DNA from: Palsa-661 sp035535015
GTDB taxonomy: Bacteria > Actinomycetota > Acidimicrobiia > Acidimicrobiales > UBA8190
Direction of reading: 5' to 3'
Assembly (NCBI GenBank): GCA_035535015.1
Contig: DATLQU010000061.1
Coordinates: 1-26,760, forward strand
Length of the DNA stretch: 26,760 nucleotides
Below the pieces are notes generated by a model. That model made no database searches. It worked only from the letters and a program-made list of their open reading frames with translations, and was not told the origin of the DNA. The translations under genes were made by a program, and so were the position numbers. This document shows positions 6,138-12,918 of the stretch, one piece after another (within the stretch, counting starts at the first letter, position 1; each line of letters opens with the position of its first letter).

Positions 6138-7410
6138 GGCGGGTGACCTTGGCCGCCGTGCTGACCGAGGCGGTGACACCGGGGAAGGCGTGGTCGATGC
6201 CGCGGCCGAGTCCCACCGGGGTGCTGTCGATGCCGAGGCCGTAACGGAGTTGGGCGGTCACCACCTGGTCGATGAGGGGCCAGGCCGTGGGGGGCGAGAC
6301 GTCGGGGGCGGAACAGCCGTCGGTGGCGATGGAGGCGAAGGCGGCCGGGAGGTTGAGGGTCTTGATGATGGCCACCAGTCCTCCCTGGGCGGCGCCGATG
6401 GTGCAGCCGTCGTCGAAGACGTTGTGGCCGGCGCCGGCGATCAGGACCAACCGCTTCGGTGACGACAACCGGCCGTAGAGCTTCAATGTCCCGCCCGGCT
6501 TCACCACCGCGTCGGTCGTCCCCTGCATGATCAGCCCCGGCTTGGGGGCCGGCGGTGTCCCCGGCACGGGGGCGAGACCGATGTAGGTCCGGATGTCCTT
6601 GTCGTCGGCCACGTTGATGGCGGCGCCGCCGCCGGCCGAGTGCCCGAGCGAGGCCACCCGGGTGAGATCGAGCTTGCCCGAGAGCAGGTCGCCCCGGCCG
6701 CGGTTCATGGTCTTCACCAGGGCGAGCGCCTGGCGGAGGTCGGTCACGTCGTTCTGGCTCTTGTCGGGCTTGCCGCTCACCACCGCCCTCAGGTCACGCG
6801 AGCGGTGGTCGGGGGCGACGACCACGAAGCCCCAGGTGGCCAGGTGGTCGGTCAGGAAACTCGATTGCTCGGGATAGCCGCCGTAGCCGTGGCTGAAGAG
6901 GACCACCGGGAACGGGCCCTTGCTGCTGACCGGGAGATTCTCGTAGGCCGTGGTGGCCAGGGTGGTGGGCAGTGTCGACGGCAGGCCGGCCGGGATGGGC
7001 GCCGTGGGCGATCCCGTGAACCAGCGCAGCAGGTTGATCGTGTAGGTGGGTTTCCCGGCCGCGGCCGAGGAGTCGACGGGGTAGGAGATGACCACGGTGT
7101 CGCCCGCCGGCGTGGTCTCGAAGGTCACGCCCGCCCGATAGGGCCCGGCGGCGGCGAAGGCGGTGTCGGTCCGACTCGTCGGGGTGGCGGGGACGGCGTC
7201 GTGCGGTCCCGCCGGCTTCACCGGGGCCGGACTCGACGAGCCGGAACAGGCCGAGGTCGTCACGGCCAATGCCGAGATGGCAACCAGGCTCCGGCCCCAC
7301 CGCCGCCGGTGTCTCTCCCGAGACGACGGTACGGGACGGGCACGCCAGAAAGAAGGACGCCAGAAAGAAGGACGCCAGAAAGAAGGGTGGGGGATCGGAA
7401 GGGTCGGCAC
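6130..7410 (-). CDS. Secreted alpha/beta-hydrolase lipoprotein (lipase/PET-hydrolase/chlorophyllase-like)
   Basis: The 426-residue product has an alpha/beta-hydrolase core: VVLFSHGYGGYPEQ provides the oxyanion-hole region, RVASLGHSAGGGAA carries the nucleophilic Ser in GHSAGG, and GTTDAVVKPGG and GAGHNVFDDG provide candidate catalytic Asp and His. An Arg-rich stretch and hydrophobic helix (SLVAISALAVTTSAC) end in a lipobox-like Cys, so it is probably a lipoprotein outside the membrane. The N-terminal 23 residues contain the pentapeptide PSFWR three times, encoded by 15-bp DNA repeats, ahead of the signal helix. GTG at 7410 is the only in-frame start before the helix. The natural ester substrate is unknown. 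Confidence 0.83.
   Translation of the reverse strand: MPTLPIPHPSFWRPSFWRPSFWRARPVPSSRERHRRRWGRSLVAISALAVTTSACSGSSSPAPVKPAGPHDAVPATPTSRTDTAFAAAGPYRAGVTFETTPAGDTVVISYPVDSSAAAGKPTYTINLLRWFTGSPTAPIPAGLPSTLPTTLATTAYENLPVSSKGPFPVVLFSHGYGGYPEQSSFLTDHLATWGFVVVAPDHRSRDLRAVVSGKPDKSQNDVTDLRQALALVKTMNRGRGDLLSGKLDLTRVASLGHSAGGGAAINVADDKDIRTYIGLAPVPGTPPAPKPGLIMQGTTDAVVKPGGTLKLYGRLSSPKRLVLIAGAGHNVFDDGCTIGAAQGGLVAIIKTLNLPAAFASIATDGCSAPDVSPPTAWPLIDQVVTAQLRYGLGIDSTPVGLGRGIDHAFPGVTASVSTAAKVTRLN
7344..7388. repeat. Three tandem 15-bp repeats within the hydrolase 5' end
   Basis: GCCAGAAAGAAGGAC occurs at 7344-7358 and 7359-7373 exactly, and at 7374-7388 with two changes at its right end. On the minus strand each unit encodes the pentapeptide FWRPS or its equivalent. 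The repeat length is a multiple of three, so copy changes would keep the hydrolase frame. Confidence 0.9.
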
Positions 7411-7464
7411 GGCCGCACTCTATCCAGGCAGTGTCCGGGCCTGTCCGGCTCGGTTGAGGTCCGT

Positions 7465-8433
7465 TCAGCCGTTCGGCATCCCGACCACCCGCAGGGAGCC
7501 TTCGGCGCGCGGGGTGGGGGGAGCGACGACGCGGACGCCCTGGGGGAGCCGGTCGGGGTCGGTGAGGACATGGCGCAGGGTGTGGACGACGGCCCGGGCC
7601 CCGGCCGACGGGAGGCCCCGGGTGCGTTGGGCGAGGACCACGTGACGCGGGGGCAGGTCGTCGATGCCGACCGACCGGAAGCGGGGGCGCAGGTGCGGAG
7701 GGACGGCGGTGGCCGGGAGGATGGCCGGGCCGTAGCCCTCGAAGGTGAGCGAGGCGAGGAGCCGGACGCCGTCGAGCTCGGCCCGGGGTCGTAGAGCGAG
7801 GCCGGCCGGTTTGACCGCGGCGTCGATCTCGGCCCGGAAGGCGGTGCCGGGGGCGGGGAGGAGGAGGGTGAACTTGGTCAGGTCGGCCAGGGCGATCCGG
7901 GAGACGCCGACCAGGGGATCGTCGTCGACGGCGACGACGAGGACGAGGTCCTCTTCGAAGAGCGACTCGAAGGTGAGGTCGCGGCCCGGGATGGGCAGGG
8001 TGAGGACGGCCATGTCGAAGCGGCCCGCCGCCAGCTGGGGCTCGAGGCTCGAGGTGGTGCCGTCGGCCACCACCAGGTGGAGCAGGGGATGCTTGACCGA
8101 GAGATCGGCCAGAAGGACCGGGGTGATCCATCGGGCGGTGGTGCCGATCATGCCCACCCGGACGGTGCCCCCCACCTCCTCGCGCAGCGCCCCCAGGTCG
8201 GCGGTGACGGCCTCGATCTCGCCCAGGATCCGGTAGGCCCGGGCGGCGACGACCTCGCCCTCCGCCGTCAGCCGGCCGGCCGAGCGGTCCACCAGGGGCA
8301 TACCCAGCTCTTTCTCCAGCCGGGCCACATGGGCCGAGACGTTCGACTGGACGGTGCCCAGGGAATCGGCGGCGGCCGAGAAGGATCCGTGCTCCGAGAC
8401 CGCCACCAGCGCCCGGAGGTGTCTGATTTCCAT
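7465..8433 (-). CDS. LysR-family transcriptional regulator
   Basis: The 322-residue product begins MEIRHLRALVAVSEHGSFSA and carries a classic LysR winged helix-turn-helix at residues 4-60 (AAADSLGTVQSNVSAHVARLE). The effector domain follows, with the GTVRVGMIGTTARWITPVLLADL strand that opens the LysR substrate-binding fold, and FEGYGPAILPATAVP near the C-terminus. ATG at 8433 is chosen; ATG at 8451 lies inside a TATGCT hexamer (8451-8446) that could be the -10, giving a nearly leaderless message from 8433. The gene diverges from the HAD-PlsC operon, and a dyad in that operon's promoter (8477-8496) is a candidate binding site. Inducer and targets are unknown. Confidence 0.9.
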   Translation of the reverse strand: MEIRHLRALVAVSEHGSFSAAADSLGTVQSNVSAHVARLEKELGMPLVDRSAGRLTAEGEVVAARAYRILGEIEAVTADLGALREEVGGTVRVGMIGTTARWITPVLLADLSVKHPLLHLVVADGTTSSLEPQLAAGRFDMAVLTLPIPGRDLTFESLFEEDLVLVVAVDDDPLVGVSRIALADLTKFTLLLPAPGTAFRAEIDAAVKPAGLALRPRAELDGVRLLASLTFEGYGPAILPATAVPPHLRPRFRSVGIDDLPPRHVVLAQRTRGLPSAGARAVVHTLRHVLTDPDRLPQGVRVVAPPTPRAEGSLRVVGMPNG

Positions 8434-8468
8434 CGCAATTAGAGATAGCATAAATCTGTAATAGCTGT

Positions 8469-8497
8469 TTGACTGATTGTGCGCGAAAGCGCAAAAT
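8469..8497 (+). promoter_or_regulatory. Putative sigma-70 promoter with a dyad in the spacer
   Basis: TTGACT at 8469-8474 and CAAAAT at 8492-8497 are 17 bp apart and point towards the HAD-PlsC gene. Between them an imperfect dyad TTGTGCGC (8477-8484) / GCGCAAAA (8489-8496), with one mismatch and the core TGCGC-GAAA-GCGCA, covers most of the spacer and the -10. A regulator bound there would control the promoter; the adjacent LysR protein is the obvious candidate. Confidence 0.5.
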
Positions 8498-8510
8498 AGG
8501 TGGCAGACCC

Positions 8511-8540
8511 CAGGGATGGACACCCCCCCCGCCATCCCTG
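8511..8540 (+). other. Leader hairpin 1 (9-bp perfect stem)
   Basis: CAGGGATGG (8511-8519) pairs perfectly with CCATCCCTG (8532-8540) around a 12-nt C-rich loop. It lies between the putative promoter and the ATG at 8626. No T-run follows, so it does not look like an ordinary intrinsic terminator. Confidence 0.6.
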
Positions 8541-8550
8541 TCGAGTCGGT

Positions 8551-8590
8551 GCGAAGGGATCGGATTCTTCCCCCTATCCGGTCCCTTCGC
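8551..8590 (+). other. Leader hairpin 2 (15-bp stem with one G-U pair)
   Basis: Bases 8551-8565 pair with 8576-8590 through 15 consecutive pairs around a 10-nt pyrimidine loop (TCTTCCCCCT). The only non-Watson-Crick pair, 8560:8581, is U-G in a plus-strand transcript but A-C in the opposite RNA, so the structure favours the plus-strand leader. It lies 35 nt upstream of the HAD-PlsC start. No U-tract follows. It may be an RNA control element or a protein-binding leader. Confidence 0.65.
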
Positions 8591-8625
8591 CGCGTCCGGG
8601 TCCAATTCCCGTAACGTTTGCGGCC

Positions 8626-10104
8626 ATGGAGAGCGCCCGGAAATCCAGCCCGGCCAAGACGGGGCCGGCCCGTCTGTCGAGCCCGACGGCGGCGAGGAGC
8701 AAGAGCCGGGGACGGGGGGCCGCCGGGGCCGTCTTCGTCGACCTCGACCGGACGCTTCTGGCCGGCGCCAGCGGGCCGGTGCTGAGTGGGGCCATGCGGG
8801 CCGAGGGTCTCTACGACGGCCGGCCCTCTCTGCCCGGGGAGAATTTGATCTACCGGCTCTATCAGGCGCAGGGCGAGAGCCTGGCCTTCATGGCCATGGT
8901 CCGGGCCGCGCCCAAGTTCACGAGCGGCTGGGAGGTGGACGCCGTCTGCCGGGCCGGCGAACGCGCCGCGGCGGAGTTGGCCGAGCTGGTGCAGCCCTAC
9001 GCGCCGGCCGTGCTGGCCGGGCACCGGGCCGAGGGCCGGCTGCTGGTGCTGGCCACCACCTCGCCGGTCGACCTGGTGGCCCCCTTCGCCGAGCTGGCCG
9101 GCTTCGACGACGTGGTCGGCACCCGGTACGCCCGGCGCGACGGCCGGTATACGGGCGGGATCGAGGGCGACTTCGCCTGGGCCACGGGCAAACTGGCGGC
9201 GGTGCGGCGGTGGGCCGGCGAGGCCGGGGTCGATCTGGCTGTGAGCCATGCCTATTCCGACAGCGTCTTCGACGCGCCGCTGTTGCGGGCCGTCGGTCAT
9301 CCCCACGCCGTGAACCCCGACCGGCGGCTGCGGATGCTGGCCACCGTGCAGCGGTGGCCCGTCGAGCACTGGGACCGGCCGCCCGGGGTGCCCAAGGTGG
9401 CGGGGCTCGAGCCGTATCACATGCTGCGGCCGTTCGTCCGGCCCGAGTTCTTTCCCTACGCCCGTTTCGACATCGGCGGTCTGGACAACATCCCGGCCCG
9501 GGGGCCGGCGCTGCTGGCCGCCAACCACCGGAGTTACTTCGACGTGGTGGCCCTGGCCCTGGTGGCCGCCCGGGCCGGCCGGCCCGTGCGTTTCCTGGGC
9601 AAGCGGGAGTTGTTCGACGCACCGGTGGTGGGCCAGATCGCCCGGGCCCTCGGGGGGATCAGCGTCGACCGGGGCAGTGGGTCCGACCAACCGCTGCGCG
9701 ACGCCCAGCGGGCCCTCGAGGCGGGGGAGCTGGTGGTGATCCTGCCCCAGGGGACGATCCCCCGGGGCGAAGCCTTCTTCGACCCGGTGCTGCGGGCCAA
9801 GACGGGGACGGCCCGGCTGGCGGCCATGACCGGTGCGCCGGTGGTGCCCATCGGGCTGTGGGGGACGGAGAAGGTGTGGCCCCGGTCGGCCCGGGTGCCG
9901 AACATGATGAATCTGACCAAGCCCCCCGGCATCCGGATACGGGTGGGTGCGGCCGTCCGGTTGGGGTGGCGCGACGCCGTGGCCGACAGCGCCGCGGTGA
10001 TGGAGGCCATCGCCGGGCTGCTGCCCGACGAGGCATCGCTGATGGGACCGCCCAGCGACGAAGAGTTGGCCCGGACCTTCCCGCCCGGACATCGGGCTAC
10101 GTGA
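8626..10104 (+). CDS. HAD-IB hydrolase fused to PlsC 1-acylglycerol-3-phosphate acyltransferase
   Basis: The 492-residue product has two domains. Residues about 35-270 are a HAD-IB phosphatase with motif I DLDRT (Asp39, Asp41, Thr43), LVLATTSPVDLV as motif II and SHAYSDSVFDAPLL as motif IV. Residues about 285-480 are a PlsC acyltransferase with the HX4D motif NHRSYFD (His301, Asp306), FLGKRELFDAP, ILPQGTIPRG in the EGTRS position, and VVPIGLWGTEKVWP. Such fusions are known in phospholipid synthesis, combining a phosphate-ester hydrolase with lysophosphatidate acylation. ATG at 8626 is preferred over GTG at 8500, which would put the leader hairpins in coding sequence. The stop overlaps the MurT-GatD start by 4 bp (GTGA). 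Confidence 0.88.
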   Translation: MESARKSSPAKTGPARLSSPTAARSKSRGRGAAGAVFVDLDRTLLAGASGPVLSGAMRAEGLYDGRPSLPGENLIYRLYQAQGESLAFMAMVRAAPKFTSGWEVDAVCRAGERAAAELAELVQPYAPAVLAGHRAEGRLLVLATTSPVDLVAPFAELAGFDDVVGTRYARRDGRYTGGIEGDFAWATGKLAAVRRWAGEAGVDLAVSHAYSDSVFDAPLLRAVGHPHAVNPDRRLRMLATVQRWPVEHWDRPPGVPKVAGLEPYHMLRPFVRPEFFPYARFDIGGLDNIPARGPALLAANHRSYFDVVALALVAARAGRPVRFLGKRELFDAPVVGQIARALGGISVDRGSGSDQPLRDAQRALEAGELVVILPQGTIPRGEAFFDPVLRAKTGTARLAAMTGAPVVPIGLWGTEKVWPRSARVPNMMNLTKPPGIRIRVGAAVRLGWRDAVADSAAVMEAIAGLLPDEASLMGPPSDEELARTFPPGHRAT

Positions 10105-12227
10105 ATCGGGGCTCCCCGAGACCGCTGCGGGCCCGGTTGGCGGCGGGTGCGGTGGTGGCCGTCAGCGGCGTCTCGCGGCGGCTGGGACTGGGCGGCGGCT
10201 CGGTGATCGGTGGTCGGGTGGGGCTGTTGGTCGAGCCGGAGCTGTTGGCCCGGTTGGCCGCCGGCCGGCTCGTGGCCCTGGTGAGCGGGACCAACGGCAA
10301 GACGACCACCACCCACCTGCTGGCCGCCGCCCTGGGCGGGGCCGGCGCCGTGGCCACCTCGGCGGCCGGGGCCAATCTCCCCCCGGGGCTGGCCGTGGCC
10401 CTGGCCGGGGCGCCGGCGGGGACGCCGGCCGTGCTGGAGGTGGACGAGGCCTATCTCGGGATGGTGGCCGAGGCCACCGGGCCCCGGGTGGTGGTGTTGC
10501 TCAACTTGTCGCGCGACCAGCTCGACCGGGTGAGCGAGGTCCGGATGGTGGCCGAGCGCTGGCGGCGGGCGCTGGCCGGGGTGGAGACGACGGTGGTGGC
10601 CAACGCCGACGATCCGCTGGTGGTGTGGGCGGCGGGGACCGCAGCCAAGGTGATCTGGGTGGCCGCCGGTGGGTTGTGGCAGGGCGACGCCGGCGGGTGC
10701 CCGTCATGCGACGGCCAGATCGTCTTCGCCGGCGGGGGGCCGGGCTGGTCGTGTGGCTGCGGCTTTGCTCGTCCCCAGGCCGACGCCCGGTTGATCGACG
10801 AGGTGTTGGAGACCGCAGACGGGCGGCGGCTGCCGCTTCAGTTGCTGTTGCCGAGCCGGGCCAACCGGGCCAACGCGGCGATGGCCGCCGTGGCCGCCGG
10901 TGTCCTCGGGGTCGACGAGGCCGATGCCCTCGGCTCCATGGCCGCCGTGGGCGAGGTGGAGGGCCGGTACGCCGTGGTCGAGCACGACGGAAGCCGGGCC
11001 CGGCTGCTGCTGGCCAAGAACCCGGCCGGCTGGACGGAGCTGCTCGATCTGCTCGAGGGGGAGTCGGAGCCGGTGGTGATCGGGATCAACGCCCGGATCG
11101 CCGACGGGCACGACCCGTCGTGGTTGTGGGACGTCGGCTTCGAACGGCTGGCCGGTCGGCTGGTGGTGGCCACCGGCGAGCGCCGGCGCGACCTGGCCGT
11201 CCGTCTGCGCTACGCCGGGGTGGCCCATCTGACGGTGGAGAGTCAGCTCGAGGCGTTGGGGGCGGCCGGGGCGGGGTCGGTCGACTACGTCGGGAACTAC
11301 ACCGCCTTTCAGGATCTGCGGCGGCTTCTGGAGTCCGCCGGTGACGGGGGACCTCGCCGGGAGGGGGCCGAGTCGGTGAGGGTGCCGGCGTCGGCGGTGC
11401 CGGCCGCGGTCAGCGCCTGCGGAGCGAGCCGGCCGGGACCGTCGGCGCTGCGGGTGGTGGTGATCTACCCCGATCTGCTCGGCACCTACGGCGACGCCGG
11501 CAACGGCCGGGTGCTGGCCGGCCGGGCCGCCTGGCGGGGGATGACCGTGGAGCTGGTGCTGGCCACGTCCGGTCGGGCCCTGCCCGGAGGCGGCGACATC
11601 TACTGCCTGGGCGGGGGCGAGGACGGGCCCCAGGTGCAGGCGGCCGAACGGTTGGCCGACGGGGTGCTCGGGCGGGCCGTGGACGAAGGCGCCACCGTGC
11701 TGGCCGTCTGTGCCGGCTACCAGATGATGGGGAGCAGCTTTCCGGGGCCCGACGGCCGGCCGTGTGCCGGGGTGGGGTTGCTCGATCTGGTCACGGTGAA
11801 GGGGTCCGGTCCCCGGGCCGTGGGCGAGGTGGTGTCCGAACCGCTCGAGCCGCCGACCGAGGTGGCCCTGCCGGCCGGGGCCGGACGGCTCGAGCGGTTG
11901 ACGGGCTTCGAGAACCACGCCGGGGTGACCAGCCTCGGGGCCTCAGCCAGTCCGCTCGGTCGGGTGGTGCGCGGTCGGGGCGACGGTGGGGGCACGGGAA
12001 CCGACGGCGCCTGGACGGGCCGGGTGGTCGGGACCTACCTGCACGGCCCGGTGCTGGCCCGTAATCCCACGCTGGCCGACCTGTTGCTGACCCTGGCCAC
12101 GGGGACGGTGCCGGTGGCTCTCGACGATCAGGAAGAGCGGGCCCTGCACGGCGAGCGGATCCGGGCGGCGTCGAGATCGTCGTCGGTCGCTTCGTGGCGC
12201 CGGCTGGTCCGGGTCCGCCGGAGCTGA
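10101..12227 (+). CDS. MurT-GatD fusion: lipid II isoglutaminyl synthase, single chain
   Basis: The 708-residue frame joins two proteins that normally act as a complex amidating the D-Glu of lipid II. The MurT part (about 1-410) has the Mur ligase P-loop SGTNGKTTTT (62-71), VDEAYL, LNLSRDQLDR, a Cys4 zinc ribbon (Cys200, 203, 218, 220) and the DUF1727 region with DGHDPSWLWDVGFE. A linker of about 40 residues rich in Gly, Ala, Pro and Arg follows. The GatD part (about 451-708) starts VVVIYPDLLGTYGDAGN, with the glutaminase Cys537 in AVCAGYQMMG and His648 in GTYLHGP. GTG at 10101 overlaps the PlsC stop. No stop codon separates the domains. Internal initiation at GTG codons near 11454 remains possible. 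Confidence 0.9.
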   Translation: MNRGSPRPLRARLAAGAVVAVSGVSRRLGLGGGSVIGGRVGLLVEPELLARLAAGRLVALVSGTNGKTTTTHLLAAALGGAGAVATSAAGANLPPGLAVALAGAPAGTPAVLEVDEAYLGMVAEATGPRVVVLLNLSRDQLDRVSEVRMVAERWRRALAGVETTVVANADDPLVVWAAGTAAKVIWVAAGGLWQGDAGGCPSCDGQIVFAGGGPGWSCGCGFARPQADARLIDEVLETADGRRLPLQLLLPSRANRANAAMAAVAAGVLGVDEADALGSMAAVGEVEGRYAVVEHDGSRARLLLAKNPAGWTELLDLLEGESEPVVIGINARIADGHDPSWLWDVGFERLAGRLVVATGERRRDLAVRLRYAGVAHLTVESQLEALGAAGAGSVDYVGNYTAFQDLRRLLESAGDGGPRREGAESVRVPASAVPAAVSACGASRPGPSALRVVVIYPDLLGTYGDAGNGRVLAGRAAWRGMTVELVLATSGRALPGGGDIYCLGGGEDGPQVQAAERLADGVLGRAVDEGATVLAVCAGYQMMGSSFPGPDGRPCAGVGLLDLVTVKGSGPRAVGEVVSEPLEPPTEVALPAGAGRLERLTGFENHAGVTSLGASASPLGRVVRGRGDGGGTGTDGAWTGRVVGTYLHGPVLARNPTLADLLLTLATGTVPVALDDQEERALHGERIRAASRSSSVASWRRLVRVRRS

Positions 12228-12268
12228 GTCGCCGGGGATCCCGTCCCACGCCTCGTCGGGCCTCGGTG

Positions 12269-12298
12269 TGATACGTGATCCAGTATCATGTGGCCATG
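12269..12298 (+). promoter_or_regulatory. Operator dyad overlapping a -10 box and leaderless start
   Basis: TGATAC (12269-12274) and GTATCA (12283-12288) form a perfect inverted repeat with an 8-bp spacer. The right arm contains the -10-like TATCAT (12284-12289), which ends 6 nt before the ATG at 12296, the arrangement typical of leaderless actinobacterial messages. Autorepression by the HTH protein encoded downstream is the natural reading. A clear -35 was not identified. Confidence 0.6.
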
Positions 12299-12916
12299 GA
12301 AGGAAAATGGCTGGCCAGTGATTTTGTGCGGGGACTGCGACGGAGCGGGAATCTGTCGCAACGGGCCCTGGCCCGCCTGGCCGATGTGCCGCAACCGACG
12401 ATCGCTGAGATCGAAGCCGGGCGGCGGGAGCCGGGTCTCACGCTCCTGAGCACATTGGCGGAGGCAACCGGTCAGATTCTCGAACTTCGCCTCTCGGCTC
12501 TTGACCGCTACAGCACCGTCGCTGTTGCACGCCGGATCGCGCAACAGCTGGATCCGGATGATGGCGACGATCGGTCGGAAGGGATCCGAGTCGATGGCGC
12601 TCTTCGGGCCGTGCTCGATTTCCGAGATGCGCTCCGTCGATCGGAACCGTCGCAGTTCGACCGCTTGGTCGTTCCGGCTCCGGCGCTGACCGGGTTCACC
12701 CATTGGGACGCATTCCTGGCCGGAATCGTGGAGGACGAGTGTGCACGGCGAAATGTGTCGCCTCCTCGCTGGACGAACGACCAGCGCCGATTCGCCAAGC
12801 CGTTTTGGTATCTCTCGGACAACGTGGCACTTCATGAGTGGGAGCTCGAGACCGCCCCGGCGGCTCTTGTCCGGCACGGCGTTCTGGCCGCCGCCGCCGA
12901 ACTGGAAAGCGTCTGA
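12296..12916 (+). CDS. XRE/Cro-type HTH regulator of a toxin-antitoxin-like pair
   Basis: The 206-residue product has an N-terminal Cro/C1 helix-turn-helix (LSQRALARLADVPQPTIAEIEAGRREPGL), then about 130 residues without a motif I can name, ending in an aromatic-rich FWYLSDNVALHEWELETAP segment. It precedes a nucleotidyltransferase-like gene by 2 bp, the layout of HTH/nucleotidyltransferase toxin-antitoxin or defence pairs in actinobacteria, so an antitoxin role is inferred. ATG at 12296 is preferred to GTG at 12275 because the -10 and operator overlap the extra codons. Base composition is visibly lower in GC than the flanking housekeeping genes, suggesting acquisition by transfer. Confidence 0.78.
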   Translation: MEGKWLASDFVRGLRRSGNLSQRALARLADVPQPTIAEIEAGRREPGLTLLSTLAEATGQILELRLSALDRYSTVAVARRIAQQLDPDDGDDRSEGIRVDGALRAVLDFRDALRRSEPSQFDRLVVPAPALTGFTHWDAFLAGIVEDECARRNVSPPRWTNDQRRFAKPFWYLSDNVALHEWELETAPAALVRHGVLAAAAELESV

Positions 12917-12918
12917 CG

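Noticed and set aside
8500..8625. GTG at 8500 as the start of HAD-PlsC
   Set aside because: It would add 42 Pro-rich residues encoded by the two hairpins; no ribosome site is evident and the sequence does not resemble the family N-terminus.
6794..10092. Very long minus-strand open frames (603 and 875 codons)
   Set aside because: The 603-codon frame is Pro/Arg/Gly-rich shadow of the hydrolase and LysR genes. The 875-codon frame is genuine only from the LysR start at 8433 down to 7465; the rest is antisense of HAD-PlsC.
11454..11459. Internal GTG start for a separate GatD
   Set aside because: Possible in principle, but no stop codon ends MurT before it and no ribosome site is clear, so the fusion is the simpler reading.
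8469..12227. A single 1252-codon open frame covering the HAD-PlsC region and MurT-GatD
   Set aside because: Before 10101 it is a low-complexity Gly/Arg shadow of the HAD-PlsC gene. The real protein starts at GTG 10101, as shown by the GTGA overlap and the Mur ligase motifs.
12275..12295. GTG at 12275 as the start of the HTH gene
   Set aside because: The codons would cover the operator dyad and the -10 box. The hexamer position favours a leaderless start at ATG 12296.
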